From contig JAFTFG010000006.1 in the NCBI GenBank assembly GCA_017449675.1, positions 284,796-348,795 of the forward strand: 64,000 bases of DNA. The letters are read 5' to 3'. This DNA is from Prevotella sp. Its GTDB lineage: Bacteria; Bacteroidota; Bacteroidia; Bacteroidales; Bacteroidaceae. Below, in pieces: positions 33,619 through 42,254 of the stretch. Position 1 is the first letter of the stretch, and each line of letters starts with the position of its first letter. A program made the position numbers and the translations under genes. Below the pieces are notes generated by a model. The model had not been told where the DNA came from. It did not search any database and was given only the letters and a program-made list of their open reading frames with translations.

Positions 33619-34398
33619 ATGAAGAAGATATTTTTGTTTTTTGCCGCAGTATGTACCTTTGTTGCATGCGATCCTGCCCAAGAGGATATCAGCAACGGTA
33701 CTTCCATCTCTCTTGACGAGTTGAAGGCAATGACCAGTGTCACTGTTAACAAGGCAGAAAATGGCCAGAATGGTAATGTCATTACCTGTGTGACCACAGC
33801 CCCTGTCAATGCCAAATGGACTTTCAAACCCTCTGTGGGTCCTGGTAAGGATATCGTCAGTTATGGTGTCACCAAGAAGATGGCTATTGACGACTATATC
33901 GTTACTCTGACTGCACTTTGTGCTGACGGTACTGAACTTAAAGCAGACTACCCCATTAGTTGTCAGGTTATCACAGACCCGCTTGTGAAGGTTTATCTGT
34001 ATGGAGAGGATCCTACTACGGAGCCTCCGTTTACTCCTAATGCCTGGGATATGGGACAGATGCGTTTCAGTGATTTTGAGGGTGCGTATCTACCCTATCT
34101 CTCTGACGAAGTCTACGAGAACCTCACAACCATCATCTTTGACGTTGCAGAGGCCTCCGATGATTGCAAGGTTGCGATCTCGAATGGTTGGTGGGGCAAC
34201 TGGTATTATGATACCAACCCTTGGTCAGGTACCCCCAAATCAGTTAAGCCTGGTTTGTTTGAAGTGGCCATCAACGATGATATCAACAGAGAGTGCTCAA
34301 GGAAATACAAAGACGCAGATCCTGCAGGTGGCAAGGACCTCGCCCTCATGGTTGTCGGTGGCAGTTGTACTATTAGGGCTGTCTACTATGAGGAATAA
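33619..34398 (+). CDS. SusE/XusE-like surface lipoprotein
   Basis: A 259-residue protein with lipobox Cys17 (TFVAC). A SusE-type or Ig-like beta domain covers about 25-115 (LDELKAMTSVTVNKAENGQN, ITCVTTAPVNAKW). A C-terminal domain with surface aromatics follows (NGWWGNWYYDTNPWSG), as in starch- or xylan-binding surface proteins. It lies third after SusC and SusD, where xylan clusters often carry xusE. It probably binds glycan at the cell surface; the family assignment rests on position and composition more than on a sharp motif. A terminator follows at 34436. Confidence 0.72.
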   Translation: MKKIFLFFAAVCTFVACDPAQEDISNGTSISLDELKAMTSVTVNKAENGQNGNVITCVTTAPVNAKWTFKPSVGPGKDIVSYGVTKKMAIDDYIVTLTALCADGTELKADYPISCQVITDPLVKVYLYGEDPTTEPPFTPNAWDMGQMRFSDFEGAYLPYLSDEVYENLTTIIFDVAEASDDCKVAISNGWWGNWYYDTNPWSGTPKSVKPGLFEVAINDDINRECSRKYKDADPAGGKDLALMVVGGSCTIRAVYYEE

Positions 34399-34435
34399 TT
34401 AGTGCTTAAAATTGCAAATACATGATAAGTAAAAG

Positions 34436-34469
34436 GAGTGTCATGTCGAGAGACATGATGCTCTTTTTT
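34436..34469 (+). terminator. Rho-independent terminator of the susC-susD-susE operon
   Basis: A stem of TCATGTC (34441-34447) and GACATGA (34452-34458) with a GAGA loop, extended by GAG/CTC after a 2-base mismatch, is followed by six T residues (34464-34469). Confidence 0.85.
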
Positions 34470-34476
34470 CGGTGTT

Positions 34477-34562
34477 TTGTAACGCATACTTTTCCAAATG
34501 TAACATTTTAGGAGGATGATTTACTTTTTTCTTTGTTACACAAAATAAATTCCCTACCTTTG
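34477..34562 (+). promoter_or_regulatory. Promoter region of the hybrid two-component regulator with reversed operator pair
   Basis: The -33 box TTTG (34532-34535) and -7 box TACCTTTG (34555-34562) are 19 nt apart, a standard Bacteroidota promoter. Upstream, TTGTAACG (34477-34484) and ATGTAACA (34498-34505) are 21 bp apart, the same half-site as at the enzyme promoters but in the opposite orientation. A single TGTTACAC (34534-34541) overlaps the -33 box. This suggests constitutive expression with possible autoregulation. Confidence 0.6.
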
Positions 34563-34603
34563 CACTTGTTCTGGTGTAACATCACCTACCACTAAAACCT
34601 ATT

Positions 34604-37600
34604 ATGAAAAGTAAAGTTCTTGATCAAAACAAAGTGTTACGCACACTACTAACCTTGGTCACCTTATTCATGCTCCTGAGCAGTAACGCCCAGACAGGGA
34701 AGTTGTTTGACGCTGATAAGTATCTGTCAAGCAGTTTTGTGAGCCAACTCTATATCGACCACGACGGATTTATCTGGATAGCCACCCGTAATGGACTGAA
34801 CCGCTACGACGGTTATCAGACCTATGTCCTGAAGAAAGAAAAGGAACAGGCCCTCGGAATGGCCAGCAACTATGTCAACTGTCTGATGCAAGACCATAAC
34901 GGTCTCTTTTATATCGGTATGTGGGGACACCTGCAGACCTTCAACGGCTATCAGTTCAGGAATATCAAGGTATATGACCTGCAGCAGCATGAGACACCTC
35001 CCTACGTGACATGCCTGGTTGAGCGAAGCAACGGTGAGATATGCGCCGGCACCTCCGGTCACGGACTGCTCCGTCTGACAGGTCCAGAAGAGGCTCATCA
35101 GGTAGGTGGTGCTCTCAAAGACATCATCGGCATCCACCGGATGGCTGAGGACCGGCAGCACCGTCTCTGGCTCCTCACGGAAGAGCAGGGTCTGATTTGC
35201 TATGACGGTCAAAAGGCCCACCGTTATTTTGAAGACGAGACACTCCGCACCCAACTCCGTTCCGTCTGTATCGGAGAAGACGGTAATATCTATGTAGGTA
35301 TGGCACGTTCCGGTATGTATGTCCTGAGAAGCAGCGGTCATTTCGAGCATATCGCCATCACTGCCGACCTGCCCGTCGTAGAGATCTATAGCAACCACAA
35401 GGGAGAACTTCTGCTGGGGTATGACGGCAAGGGCTTCGGCATCTACAACCCCCAGACAGGTGTTTTGAAGAATAACCCTTTCTACAGCCGTGACATAGAC
35501 CTCTCTCTGGTCAAGTGCTACTCTATTGTGGAAGACCAGATGGGCAACACATGGTTCGGTCTGCTCCAGAAAGGTGTCTATATGCAACCCCGTACAGAAA
35601 CACCTTTCCATTATATGGGTTTCAAACTCGGAACACGCAACCAGATTGGGGAGGCTTGTGTCACGAGTGTCTTGATAGACAGTCGCGGATGGACCTGGGT
35701 GGGCACCGACAAGGATGGCCTTTACAGTTTCGATGAACACGACCAGCCCGTCTATCATTACAAAGACAACTTCCCCAGTACGATACTGGGACTGACGGAA
35801 GACAAGGAAGGACGTGTCTGGATCGGTTCTTTCCGCGAAGGCTGCGGATGGATTGACCACATGCGGCATACCTATCATCGTCAACAACTGCCACAGGGAA
35901 CGGCAGTCAGCATCTTTGACCTGGAATGCGATCCCGACGGTAACCTCTGGTTGGGGACGATGGGGGAGGGGCTCTTACGGCTGACACCTTCCACCGGTTC
36001 CGTCAAGGCTTACACGACATCGGAGAATGCAGGTTCCAACCGTAAGGAAAACAGTATTGTCAACAACTATATCTCCCAGATCTCCCTATCGCCTGATAAG
36101 CGTCGTATCTACGTAGCCACCACGATGGGTGTCTGTGCGATGGAACTGGCCACCGAGAACTGGCTGAGCACGTTCAACGGACAGAATTGTCCGAACTACG
36201 GCACTGCCGTACGTATCGCCCGTGAGTTTGGCTCAAAACTGCGTATCGGTACCAACGATGGTCTTTTCTGCTATGATCTGAAGAGTCATAAGATGGAGCA
36301 TCACGGCATAGAAGACGGTCTGGCAAACAACGGTATCTCCAGTATTGAGGAGGATCATGAGAAAAACCTGTGGATAGCCACTGATCACGGTCTCTGCTGT
36401 ATCGATACGAAGACACAACTGACCACCAGTTATTTCGTAGACAACGGTCTGCAGGGTAATGAGTTCAGTGACGGTGCCTCCTGTGTCTCAGCCAAGGGGA
36501 CGGTACTCTTTGGCGGTGTAGGCGGTGTCACCTGGTTTACGCCCACCGATATCCACCAGTCGGAGTGGAAGGCCGATGTCAAACTGACGGCCTTCTTCAT
36601 CAACGGAGAGCCAGTGACTCCCGAGAGTAAGTCGGGATGGTATCAGGTGACAGACACCACCGTCATTGCCTCCAAGCGTTTTGCCCTCAGTGCCGGCGAC
36701 AACTCATTCACCATCCAGTTGTCGACCCTGACTTATGACAATCCCGAGCATATCATCTATAGTTATCGGATCAACCATGAGGAGTGGGTACGTATGCAAC
36801 CCGGTATCAACGAGATCACCTTCAGCCACATGGCACCCGGTAATTACGACTTCTGCGTCGTGGCACAGCGTAACAACCAGACAACGGAGGAGCGTTGCTT
36901 CACCGTATTCATCCATGCCCCTTGGTATCGCACCTGGCTGGCTTATATCACCTACCTGCTCATCTTGGGATTCATCGCATGGAAGTATCTGCACTACCGT
37001 CGTCAACAGGAACAGAACCGGCTGCGTCTGCAAGAGCATATCCATGCCGAGGAGATGGGTGAGGCGAAGTTACGTTTCTTCATGAATATCAGTCATGAGA
37101 TACGTACGCCTATGACCCTCATCGTATCCCCTCTGCTCTCGCTGATGAAACAAGACGACGATCCCCATCGGCGCAGTGTCTATGAGACCATCCGGCGTAA
37201 TGCAGAGCGTATTCTGGGCCTCATCAACCAGATGATGGATCTGCGTAAGATAGATAAGGGACTGATGCAGATGCGTATGTGTGAGACCGACCTCATCAGT
37301 TTTGTGGGCGATATCCATACGCTGTTCACCCAACAGGCCAAAGCCAAGAACATCCGGTTCAGTTATGAGCACGACACCCAGATGCTCCCGATCTGGATCG
37401 ACCGTGACAACTTCGACAAGGTTGTCGTCAATATCCTGTCTAATGCTTTCAAATTCACCCCCCCCGGTGGCGTTATCCGCATCAGTCTCTCCCACGACGA
37501 CCGTCAGGCCACGATCGCCATTTACGACAGTGGAGAACAGATTCCCGAAGACAAACTGGAGCGTATCTTCGAACGCTTCTACCAGTCGCCGTCCAGTGTC

Positions 37601-38641
37601 AACGACCGTAAGTTAGGTACTGGTATCGGCCTCGACCTCACCCGTTCACTGGTAGAACTGCATCACGGTACCATCAGTGCCCATAACAATCCTGACGGGG
37701 AGGGCTGTGAGTTCGTCGTCACCATCCCGTTGGGTAACAGTCACCTGAAACCAGAGGAGATGATTACCGAGAAAGAGGATGTGGCCCATTCCACCAGTCT
37801 CTTCGACGAGGTGACCGATGACGCACCGATAGTCACAGAGTTGCCTAAGGCCAGCCGCCAACAGCGAATCATCATTGCCGAGGACGACCAGGAGATCCGC
37901 GACTACCTCGTGCAAGAGTTGTCCAACGACTACAAGGTCATCGCCTGTGAGAATGGTAAGGAGGCCCTGACAGAGGTACTGAAGTCGATTCCTGACCTGC
38001 TCATCTCCGATATCATGATGCCTGAGATGGATGGCAACACCCTATGTGCAAAGGTGAAGAGCAACCCCGCTACCGGTCATATCCCTGTGATCCTGCTGAC
38101 TGCCAAGAACCGTGATGAGGACCAGTTGGAGGGTCTGGCCACCGGTGCCGATGCATATATCGTCAAGCCCTTTAATATGGATATCCTGCGGCGTAGCATC
38201 GTCAACCTCATCCATACCCATCACATGCTACGCCTGAAGTACGGTCGCAACGACCGGTTGGAGGAGAAGGTGGACGAGGTACAGATGAAGTCGCCTGACG
38301 ATAAGTTGCTGGAGCGTATCATGCAGGTCATCAACAAGAATATCAGCAATGCCGACCTGAGTGTCGACTCTATTGCCGACGAGGTAGGCATCAGCCGTGT
38401 TCACCTGCATCGTAAGATGAAAGAACTCACCGGTCAGACACCTCATGACTTCATCCGTAATATTCGCTTGAAGCAGGCTGCCAACCTGTTGGCCAACCAA
38501 AGTATGAATATCACGGAGGTGATGTATGCCTGCGGCTTCAATAACGCCGCATCCTTCTCCACCATTTTCAAGAAATTTTATGGTATGTCACCACGTGAGT
38601 ATATGAATGAGCATAAGTCGGAGGAGCGTGCAAACGATTAA
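34604..38641 (+). CDS. Hybrid two-component system sensor/regulator (HTCS), likely xylan regulator
   Basis: A 1345-residue single-polypeptide regulator. After an N-terminal signal anchor there is a periplasmic two-component-propeller sensor at about 30-690 (repeats such as HDGFIWIATRNGLNRYDGY and GNLWLGTMGEGLLRL), a Y_Y_Y domain at about 700-770, and a transmembrane helix at about 778-800. The cytoplasmic part has a HisKA domain with phospho-acceptor H831 (NISHEIRTPMTLI), HATPase at about 930-1040 (NILSNAFKFTPPGG, GTGIGLDL), a receiver domain with D1136 (LLISDIMMPEMDG) and an AraC-type HTH at about 1235-1340. HTCS proteins sense an oligosaccharide in the periplasm and activate their own utilisation locus. 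It lies inside the xylan locus, so it most likely controls the 21-bp-repeat promoters; this is an inference. Confidence 0.95.
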   Translation: MKSKVLDQNKVLRTLLTLVTLFMLLSSNAQTGKLFDADKYLSSSFVSQLYIDHDGFIWIATRNGLNRYDGYQTYVLKKEKEQALGMASNYVNCLMQDHNGLFYIGMWGHLQTFNGYQFRNIKVYDLQQHETPPYVTCLVERSNGEICAGTSGHGLLRLTGPEEAHQVGGALKDIIGIHRMAEDRQHRLWLLTEEQGLICYDGQKAHRYFEDETLRTQLRSVCIGEDGNIYVGMARSGMYVLRSSGHFEHIAITADLPVVEIYSNHKGELLLGYDGKGFGIYNPQTGVLKNNPFYSRDIDLSLVKCYSIVEDQMGNTWFGLLQKGVYMQPRTETPFHYMGFKLGTRNQIGEACVTSVLIDSRGWTWVGTDKDGLYSFDEHDQPVYHYKDNFPSTILGLTEDKEGRVWIGSFREGCGWIDHMRHTYHRQQLPQGTAVSIFDLECDPDGNLWLGTMGEGLLRLTPSTGSVKAYTTSENAGSNRKENSIVNNYISQISLSPDKRRIYVATTMGVCAMELATENWLSTFNGQNCPNYGTAVRIAREFGSKLRIGTNDGLFCYDLKSHKMEHHGIEDGLANNGISSIEEDHEKNLWIATDHGLCCIDTKTQLTTSYFVDNGLQGNEFSDGASCVSAKGTVLFGGVGGVTWFTPTDIHQSEWKADVKLTAFFINGEPVTPESKSGWYQVTDTTVIASKRFALSAGDNSFTIQLSTLTYDNPEHIIYSYRINHEEWVRMQPGINEITFSHMAPGNYDFCVVAQRNNQTTEERCFTVFIHAPWYRTWLAYITYLLILGFIAWKYLHYRRQQEQNRLRLQEHIHAEEMGEAKLRFFMNISHEIRTPMTLIVSPLLSLMKQDDDPHRRSVYETIRRNAERILGLINQMMDLRKIDKGLMQMRMCETDLISFVGDIHTLFTQQAKAKNIRFSYEHDTQMLPIWIDRDNFDKVVVNILSNAFKFTPPGGVIRISLSHDDRQATIAIYDSGEQIPEDKLERIFERFYQSPSSVNDRKLGTGIGLDLTRSLVELHHGTISAHNNPDGEGCEFVVTIPLGNSHLKPEEMITEKEDVAHSTSLFDEVTDDAPIVTELPKASRQQRIIIAEDDQEIRDYLVQELSNDYKVIACENGKEALTEVLKSIPDLLISDIMMPEMDGNTLCAKVKSNPATGHIPVILLTAKNRDEDQLEGLATGADAYIVKPFNMDILRRSIVNLIHTHHMLRLKYGRNDRLEEKVDEVQMKSPDDKLLERIMQVINKNISNADLSVDSIADEVGISRVHLHRKMKELTGQTPHDFIRNIRLKQAANLLANQSMNITEVMYACGFNNAASFSTIFKKFYGMSPREYMNEHKSEERAND

Positions 38642-38697
38642 CCTCTCCGTTCTGCAAACTCCAACCATGCCAGACAGCACACTTACGGCACTTTTTG

Positions 38698-38705
38698 TAT
38701 CTTTG
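38698..38705 (+). promoter_or_regulatory. -7 promoter box for the GH13 gene
   Basis: TATCTTTG matches TAnnTTTG and lies 33 nt before the start codon at 38739. No clear -33 box and no TGTTAC half-sites are visible, so this gene seems to be outside the xylan regulon. Confidence 0.6.
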
Positions 38706-38738
38706 CCCTGAATTAATAACTAAAAACAGGGTTAGACA

Positions 38739-40619
38739 ATGAAACGGATATTATTTCTCACATTCCTTACATGGCAATTTATCGGGATGAACGCAGCAGT
38801 GAAAATTGACAAGATAGAGCCCGCCGACTGGTATGCGGGCATGAAGAACCCCACCTTGCAGTTGATGGTCTATGGCAAGGACATCGCTGCCGTCAAAGAG
38901 GTCACGACCGACTATGACGGTGTGCGTGTCGACAGTGTGGTACGCCTGGACTCTCCCAACTACCTGTTGGTATACCTCAACCTCTCTGCGGCCCGTCCTG
39001 GTACGATGACGCTCAGGTTTGACAAGCAGAAAGTAAGTTATGTCCTGAAACAGCGTGAGAAGGCCGGAGAGGAGCGCATCGGCTTCTCCAATGCCGACGT
39101 GCTGTATATGCTCATGCCTGACCGTTTCGCACAAGGAGCCCATCATCAGCAACAGATCAAAGGGATGAACAGGTATCAGGAGGACCGCAACGCTCCCTCT
39201 CTGCGTCATGGCGGTGACCTAGAGGGTATCCGTGAGCACCTCGACTACTTCAAGGAACTGGGTGTCACGGCGTTATGGTTTACGCCTGTCCTGGAGAACA
39301 ACTCACCTGATAACGAACAGGGATACAGTACCTATCACGGCTATGCCACCACCGACTACTACCGTGTGGACCCCCGTTTCGGTACGAATGACGACTATCG
39401 GCGACTGGCCGACGAGGCGCATGCCAAAGGCCTGAAGATCGTGATGGATATGATCTTCAACCACTGCGGCTTCGAACATCCATGGGTGACTGACATGCCC
39501 TCAAAAGACTGGTTTAACACCCCTGAGTGGCTGAAAGAGTCGAACGGCACGTCACAGCCTACCAAGAGTTTCCTGCAGACCAGTTATAAACTCACACCCG
39601 TCAAAGACCCCTATGCATCGAAGATCGACCTCCATGAGACGGTGGATGGCTGGTTTGTACCTACCATGCCCGACCTTAACCAGCGGAACCCGCATGTGAT
39701 GACCTATCTCATCCAGAACTCTATCTGGTGGATTGAGACGGTGGGTATCGACGGTATCCGCATGGATACCTATCCCTATGCCGATGCCAAGGGGATGGCA
39801 CGCTGGATGAAGACCCTCGATGAGGAATATCCGCATTTCAACACCGTGGGTGAGACATGGGTCACGGAACCCGCCTATACGGCTGCCTGGCAGAAAGACA
39901 GTAAACTCTCTGAAGAGAACAGTTACCTCAAGACTGTCATGGACTTCTCCTTCTTCGACAAACTCAGCCAGGCGAAGAAAGAGGAGACTGACGCATGGTG
40001 GCAGGGACTGAACCGCATCTATAACTCGTTTGTCTACGACTACCTCTACCCCAACCCGTCGTCCGTCATGGCATTTATCGACAACCATGACACAGACCGC
40101 TTTCTGGAGAACGGTTGCGACACCCTGGCTCTCAAACAGGCACTGGCCCTGTTGATGACCGTCAACCGCATCCCGCAACTCTATTATGGTACGGAGATCC
40201 TGATGAATGGTACGAAAGAGGTGACTGACGGGCATGTGCGTAAGGACTTCCCCGGCGGTTTCCCTGGCGACACCCGTAATGCCTTCACACAGGAGGGTCT
40301 TTCCAAGGCAGAGCAGCAGATGTTCCGATGGACCAGCAGACTGCTCCACTGGCGACAGGGTAATGAGGTGATCAGCAAGGGTCGACAGATCCAGTTCATC
40401 CCCTATAACGGTATCTATGTCATCGCCCGCCAATATCAGGGGCACACCGCCCTCACCATCCTCAACGGCACTAGTCAGGCGGCAACGATGCAGGTGAAAC
40501 GCTATGCAGAGGTGATCGGTGGTGTGAAACGGGCCAAGGATATCCTGACAGGCCGCTATTACGACTTGTCTTCCGACCTGTCATTACGCCCTCGTCAATC
40601 ATTGATCTTGGACTTTTAA
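38739..40619 (+). CDS. Secreted GH13 alpha-amylase family enzyme (neopullulanase/cyclomaltodextrinase type)
   Basis: A 626-residue protein with signal peptide (to about residue 20) and an N-terminal beta-sandwich (about 22-105, KIEPADWYAGMKNPTLQLMV) of the cyclomaltodextrinase-N type. The GH13 barrel spans about 115-520: region I DMIFNHCG, nucleophile D343 in GIRMDTY, acid/base E372 in TVGETW, and D451 in FIDNHDTDRF. A C-terminal beta domain follows. It hydrolyses alpha-1,4 glucans such as starch or glycogen, like SusA in the periplasm. It follows the xylan regulator by 97 bp but has its own promoter, so proximity may be coincidental. Confidence 0.92.
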   Translation: MKRILFLTFLTWQFIGMNAAVKIDKIEPADWYAGMKNPTLQLMVYGKDIAAVKEVTTDYDGVRVDSVVRLDSPNYLLVYLNLSAARPGTMTLRFDKQKVSYVLKQREKAGEERIGFSNADVLYMLMPDRFAQGAHHQQQIKGMNRYQEDRNAPSLRHGGDLEGIREHLDYFKELGVTALWFTPVLENNSPDNEQGYSTYHGYATTDYYRVDPRFGTNDDYRRLADEAHAKGLKIVMDMIFNHCGFEHPWVTDMPSKDWFNTPEWLKESNGTSQPTKSFLQTSYKLTPVKDPYASKIDLHETVDGWFVPTMPDLNQRNPHVMTYLIQNSIWWIETVGIDGIRMDTYPYADAKGMARWMKTLDEEYPHFNTVGETWVTEPAYTAAWQKDSKLSEENSYLKTVMDFSFFDKLSQAKKEETDAWWQGLNRIYNSFVYDYLYPNPSSVMAFIDNHDTDRFLENGCDTLALKQALALLMTVNRIPQLYYGTEILMNGTKEVTDGHVRKDFPGGFPGDTRNAFTQEGLSKAEQQMFRWTSRLLHWRQGNEVISKGRQIQFIPYNGIYVIARQYQGHTALTILNGTSQAATMQVKRYAEVIGGVKRAKDILTGRYYDLSSDLSLRPRQSLILDF

Positions 40620-40674
40620 GTATTAATCAAACTTAAAACGTATTATAATAAGGTGGCAGTTCAAAAAAAATTGC

Positions 40675-40682
40675 TATCTTTG
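40675..40682 (+). promoter_or_regulatory. -7 promoter box for the SDR dehydrogenase gene
   Basis: TATCTTTG matches TAnnTTTG, 39 nt before the start codon at 40722. No strong -33 box is visible. Confidence 0.55.
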
Positions 40683-40721
40683 CAAAATGATTGATCACAC
40701 TAAAACAAAAACAGTACAACT

Positions 40722-41522
40722 ATGGCAAACATTTTTTCATTAGAAGGTAAAAACGCCTGGATCACAGGTGCTTCTTACGGAATCGGTTTCAACATTGCCA
40801 AGGCCTTTGTCGCCGCTGGCATCAAGAACATTATCTTCAACGACATCAATGAGGCAGCCCTTGAGCGCGGTCTCAACAACTACAAGGAAGCCGGTATCAC
40901 CAATGTACACGGCTATGTATGCGACGTGACAAAGGAAGATGATGTGAAGGCCCTCGTAGAGAAGATTCATCAGGAGGTAGGTCAGATAGATATCCTCGTC
41001 AATAACGCAGGTATCATCAAGCGCATCCCCATGCATGAGATGAAACGTGCTGAGTTCCAACAGGTCATCGATGTCGACTTGGTGGCTCCTTATATCGTCA
41101 GCAGTGCTGTCATCCCTGAGATGATGGAGCGTCGTGAGGGTAAGATCATCAATATCTGCTCCATGATGTCTGAACTGGGTCGTGAGACTGTCAGTGCCTA
41201 TGCAGCCGCCAAGGGTGGTCTGAAGATGCTGACCCGTAATATCTGCTCTGAGTATGGTGAGTACAACATCCAGTGTAATGGTATCGGCCCGGGTTACATC
41301 GCCACACCGCAGACTGCTCCGCTCCGTGAGCGTCAGCCGGACGGCAGCCGTCATCCGTTCGACAGTTTCATCTGTGCAAAGACTCCTGCAGGCCGTTGGC
41401 TCAATCCCGAGGAACTCGGTGGCCCCGCAGTATTCCTGGCTTCTCATGCCTCTGATGCCGTCAACGGCCACGTCCTCTACGTAGACGGTGGTATCCTGGC
41501 CTACATCGGCAAGCAGCCCTGA
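40722..41522 (+). CDS. Short-chain dehydrogenase, gluconate 5-dehydrogenase/KduD type
   Basis: A 266-residue cytoplasmic SDR with the cofactor motif TGASYGIG (residues about 16-23), NNAG at about 93-96 and the catalytic Ser-Tyr-Lys set (ICSMMSELGRETVSAYAAAKGG). The C-terminal half (CNGIGPGYIATPQTAPLRER and VNGHVLYVDGGILAYIGKQP) is that of the Bacteroidota proteins annotated gluconate 5-dehydrogenase; KduD (2-dehydro-3-deoxy-gluconate 5-dehydrogenase) is closely related and cannot be excluded. It interconverts keto and hydroxy forms of hexonates in uronate or gluconate use. A PfkB kinase of KDG-kinase type lies about 12 kb downstream. A hairpin follows the stop. Confidence 0.85.
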   Translation: MANIFSLEGKNAWITGASYGIGFNIAKAFVAAGIKNIIFNDINEAALERGLNNYKEAGITNVHGYVCDVTKEDDVKALVEKIHQEVGQIDILVNNAGIIKRIPMHEMKRAEFQQVIDVDLVAPYIVSSAVIPEMMERREGKIINICSMMSELGRETVSAYAAAKGGLKMLTRNICSEYGEYNIQCNGIGPGYIATPQTAPLRERQPDGSRHPFDSFICAKTPAGRWLNPEELGGPAVFLASHASDAVNGHVLYVDGGILAYIGKQP

Positions 41523-41579
41523 TACAACAGATGAACAAGAAATAAAAACATTTGCATGAACAGAATAGCATGCAAGGGT

Positions 41580-41607
41580 GAACGGCAGCCTGTGAAGGTT
41601 GCCGTTC
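41580..41607 (+). terminator. Probable terminator hairpin after the SDR gene
   Basis: GAACGGCA (41580-41587) and TGCCGTTC (41600-41607) form a perfect 8-bp stem with a 12-nt loop. The following U-run is weak (TTGAG). Confidence 0.5.
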
Positions 41608-41731
41608 TTGAGTATTACAGAGACGGGAATCAAAAACGCCTGTGACTCTTCCAGATATTGGAATAAGTTGTCTTAGATATAGGTACGTTTGAAAGGGATG
41701 GCACTTTAAGGTTGTAAACAGATAGTGGAAC

Positions 41732-41797
41732 AAGTTGTTCCCCGGTACGGAACAACTTATCCCCCGGTACGGAACAAAGTGTTCCCCATAGGGGAAC
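41732..41797 (+). repeat. Hairpins and a 16-bp direct repeat
   Basis: AAGTTGTTCC (41732-41741) and GGAACAACTT (41749-41758) form a perfect 10-bp stem. CCCCGGTACGGAACAA occurs twice (41740-41755 and 41762-41777). GTTCCCC (41781-41787) and GGGGAAC (41791-41797) form another stem with a 3-nt loop. This lies in the 732-base gap 41523-42254, in which I see no credible gene. Confidence 0.75.
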
Positions 41798-41806
41798 AAC
41801 CCGGGA

Positions 41807-41870
41807 GGCGGCACCTCCAGCCCTTGAAGGCGGCACCTCCAGCCCTCGAAGGCGGCACCTCCAAGAGCCG
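41807..41870 (+). repeat. 22-bp tandem repeat, about 2.9 copies
   Basis: Copies at 41807-41828, 41829-41850 and 41851-41870 share GGCGGCACCTCCA; the first two differ by one base, and the third diverges at its end. Each has the dyad GGAGG/CCTCC-like core. The copies are adjacent without spacers, so this is not a CRISPR array. Confidence 0.85.
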
Positions 41871-41894
41871 AACCCTGTGGCTTCGAGCGGGAAG

Positions 41895-41977
41895 TCGAGA
41901 TATCGCAGGTCGTTATATCGTTATCTCGAGATATCGCAGGTCGTTATATCGCTATCTCGATATATCGAAATATCGAT
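41895..41977 (+). repeat. 31-bp tandem repeat of ATATCG-rich sequence
   Basis: Two copies (41895-41925 and 41926-41956) differ at one base; a shorter, decayed third copy runs to 41977. The unit contains CGAGATATCG and CGTTATATCG. Similar words occur in the gap 52558-52617. Confidence 0.85.
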
Positions 41978-42215
41978 TTTTTAGCCCTTTTGCCCCCATT
42001 TTAGCCCCTTATCCTACAATCTGCCACACATCTGTAACACGTAAACACCTGACTTTCAAGAAGTGTTGCAGAATGGCAGATGTTGCAGAGGATTAAAAAT
42101 CTGTAGTAGGCGTGCAGTGTACTGAATAAGTGGGGATAAATTTGTTTTTTCTCATTCTATTTTCGTATCTTTGGCTCCGCCGAACTTACTCGGCACTCGA
42201 AAGAACTCAAATAAA

Positions 42216-42248
42216 TTTGGTTCTTTACTCGTTTTTTTCGTAACTTTG
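42216..42248 (+). promoter_or_regulatory. Promoter of the TPR-HTH regulator gene
   Basis: -33 box TTTGG (42216-42220) and -7 box TAACTTTG (42241-42248) are 20 nt apart, immediately before the start codon at 42255. A second set (TTTG 42141-42144, TATCTTTG 42166-42173) lies 75 bp upstream and may be an alternative promoter. Confidence 0.65.
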
Positions 42249-42254
42249 CAATCG

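Noticed and set aside
34727-35887. 386-codon open frame on the minus strand
   Set aside because: It lies entirely opposite the propeller domain of the HTCS gene, has no signal or domain pattern, and arises from codon bias of the true gene.
39552-40445. 297-codon open frame on the minus strand
   Set aside because: Shadow of the GH13 gene, whose catalytic motifs are clear in the plus-strand frame.
40740-41633. 297-codon open frame on the minus strand
   Set aside because: Shadow of the SDR gene; the plus-strand frame has the complete cofactor and catalytic motifs.
41807-41870. CRISPR array
   Set aside because: Repeat copies are directly adjacent with no spacers and no cas genes are present in the window.
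41725-42096. 123-codon open frame in the repeat-rich spacer
   Set aside because: It is composed of tandem repeats and low-complexity residues, has no ribosome binding site or recognisable domain, and ends in a regulator's promoter area.
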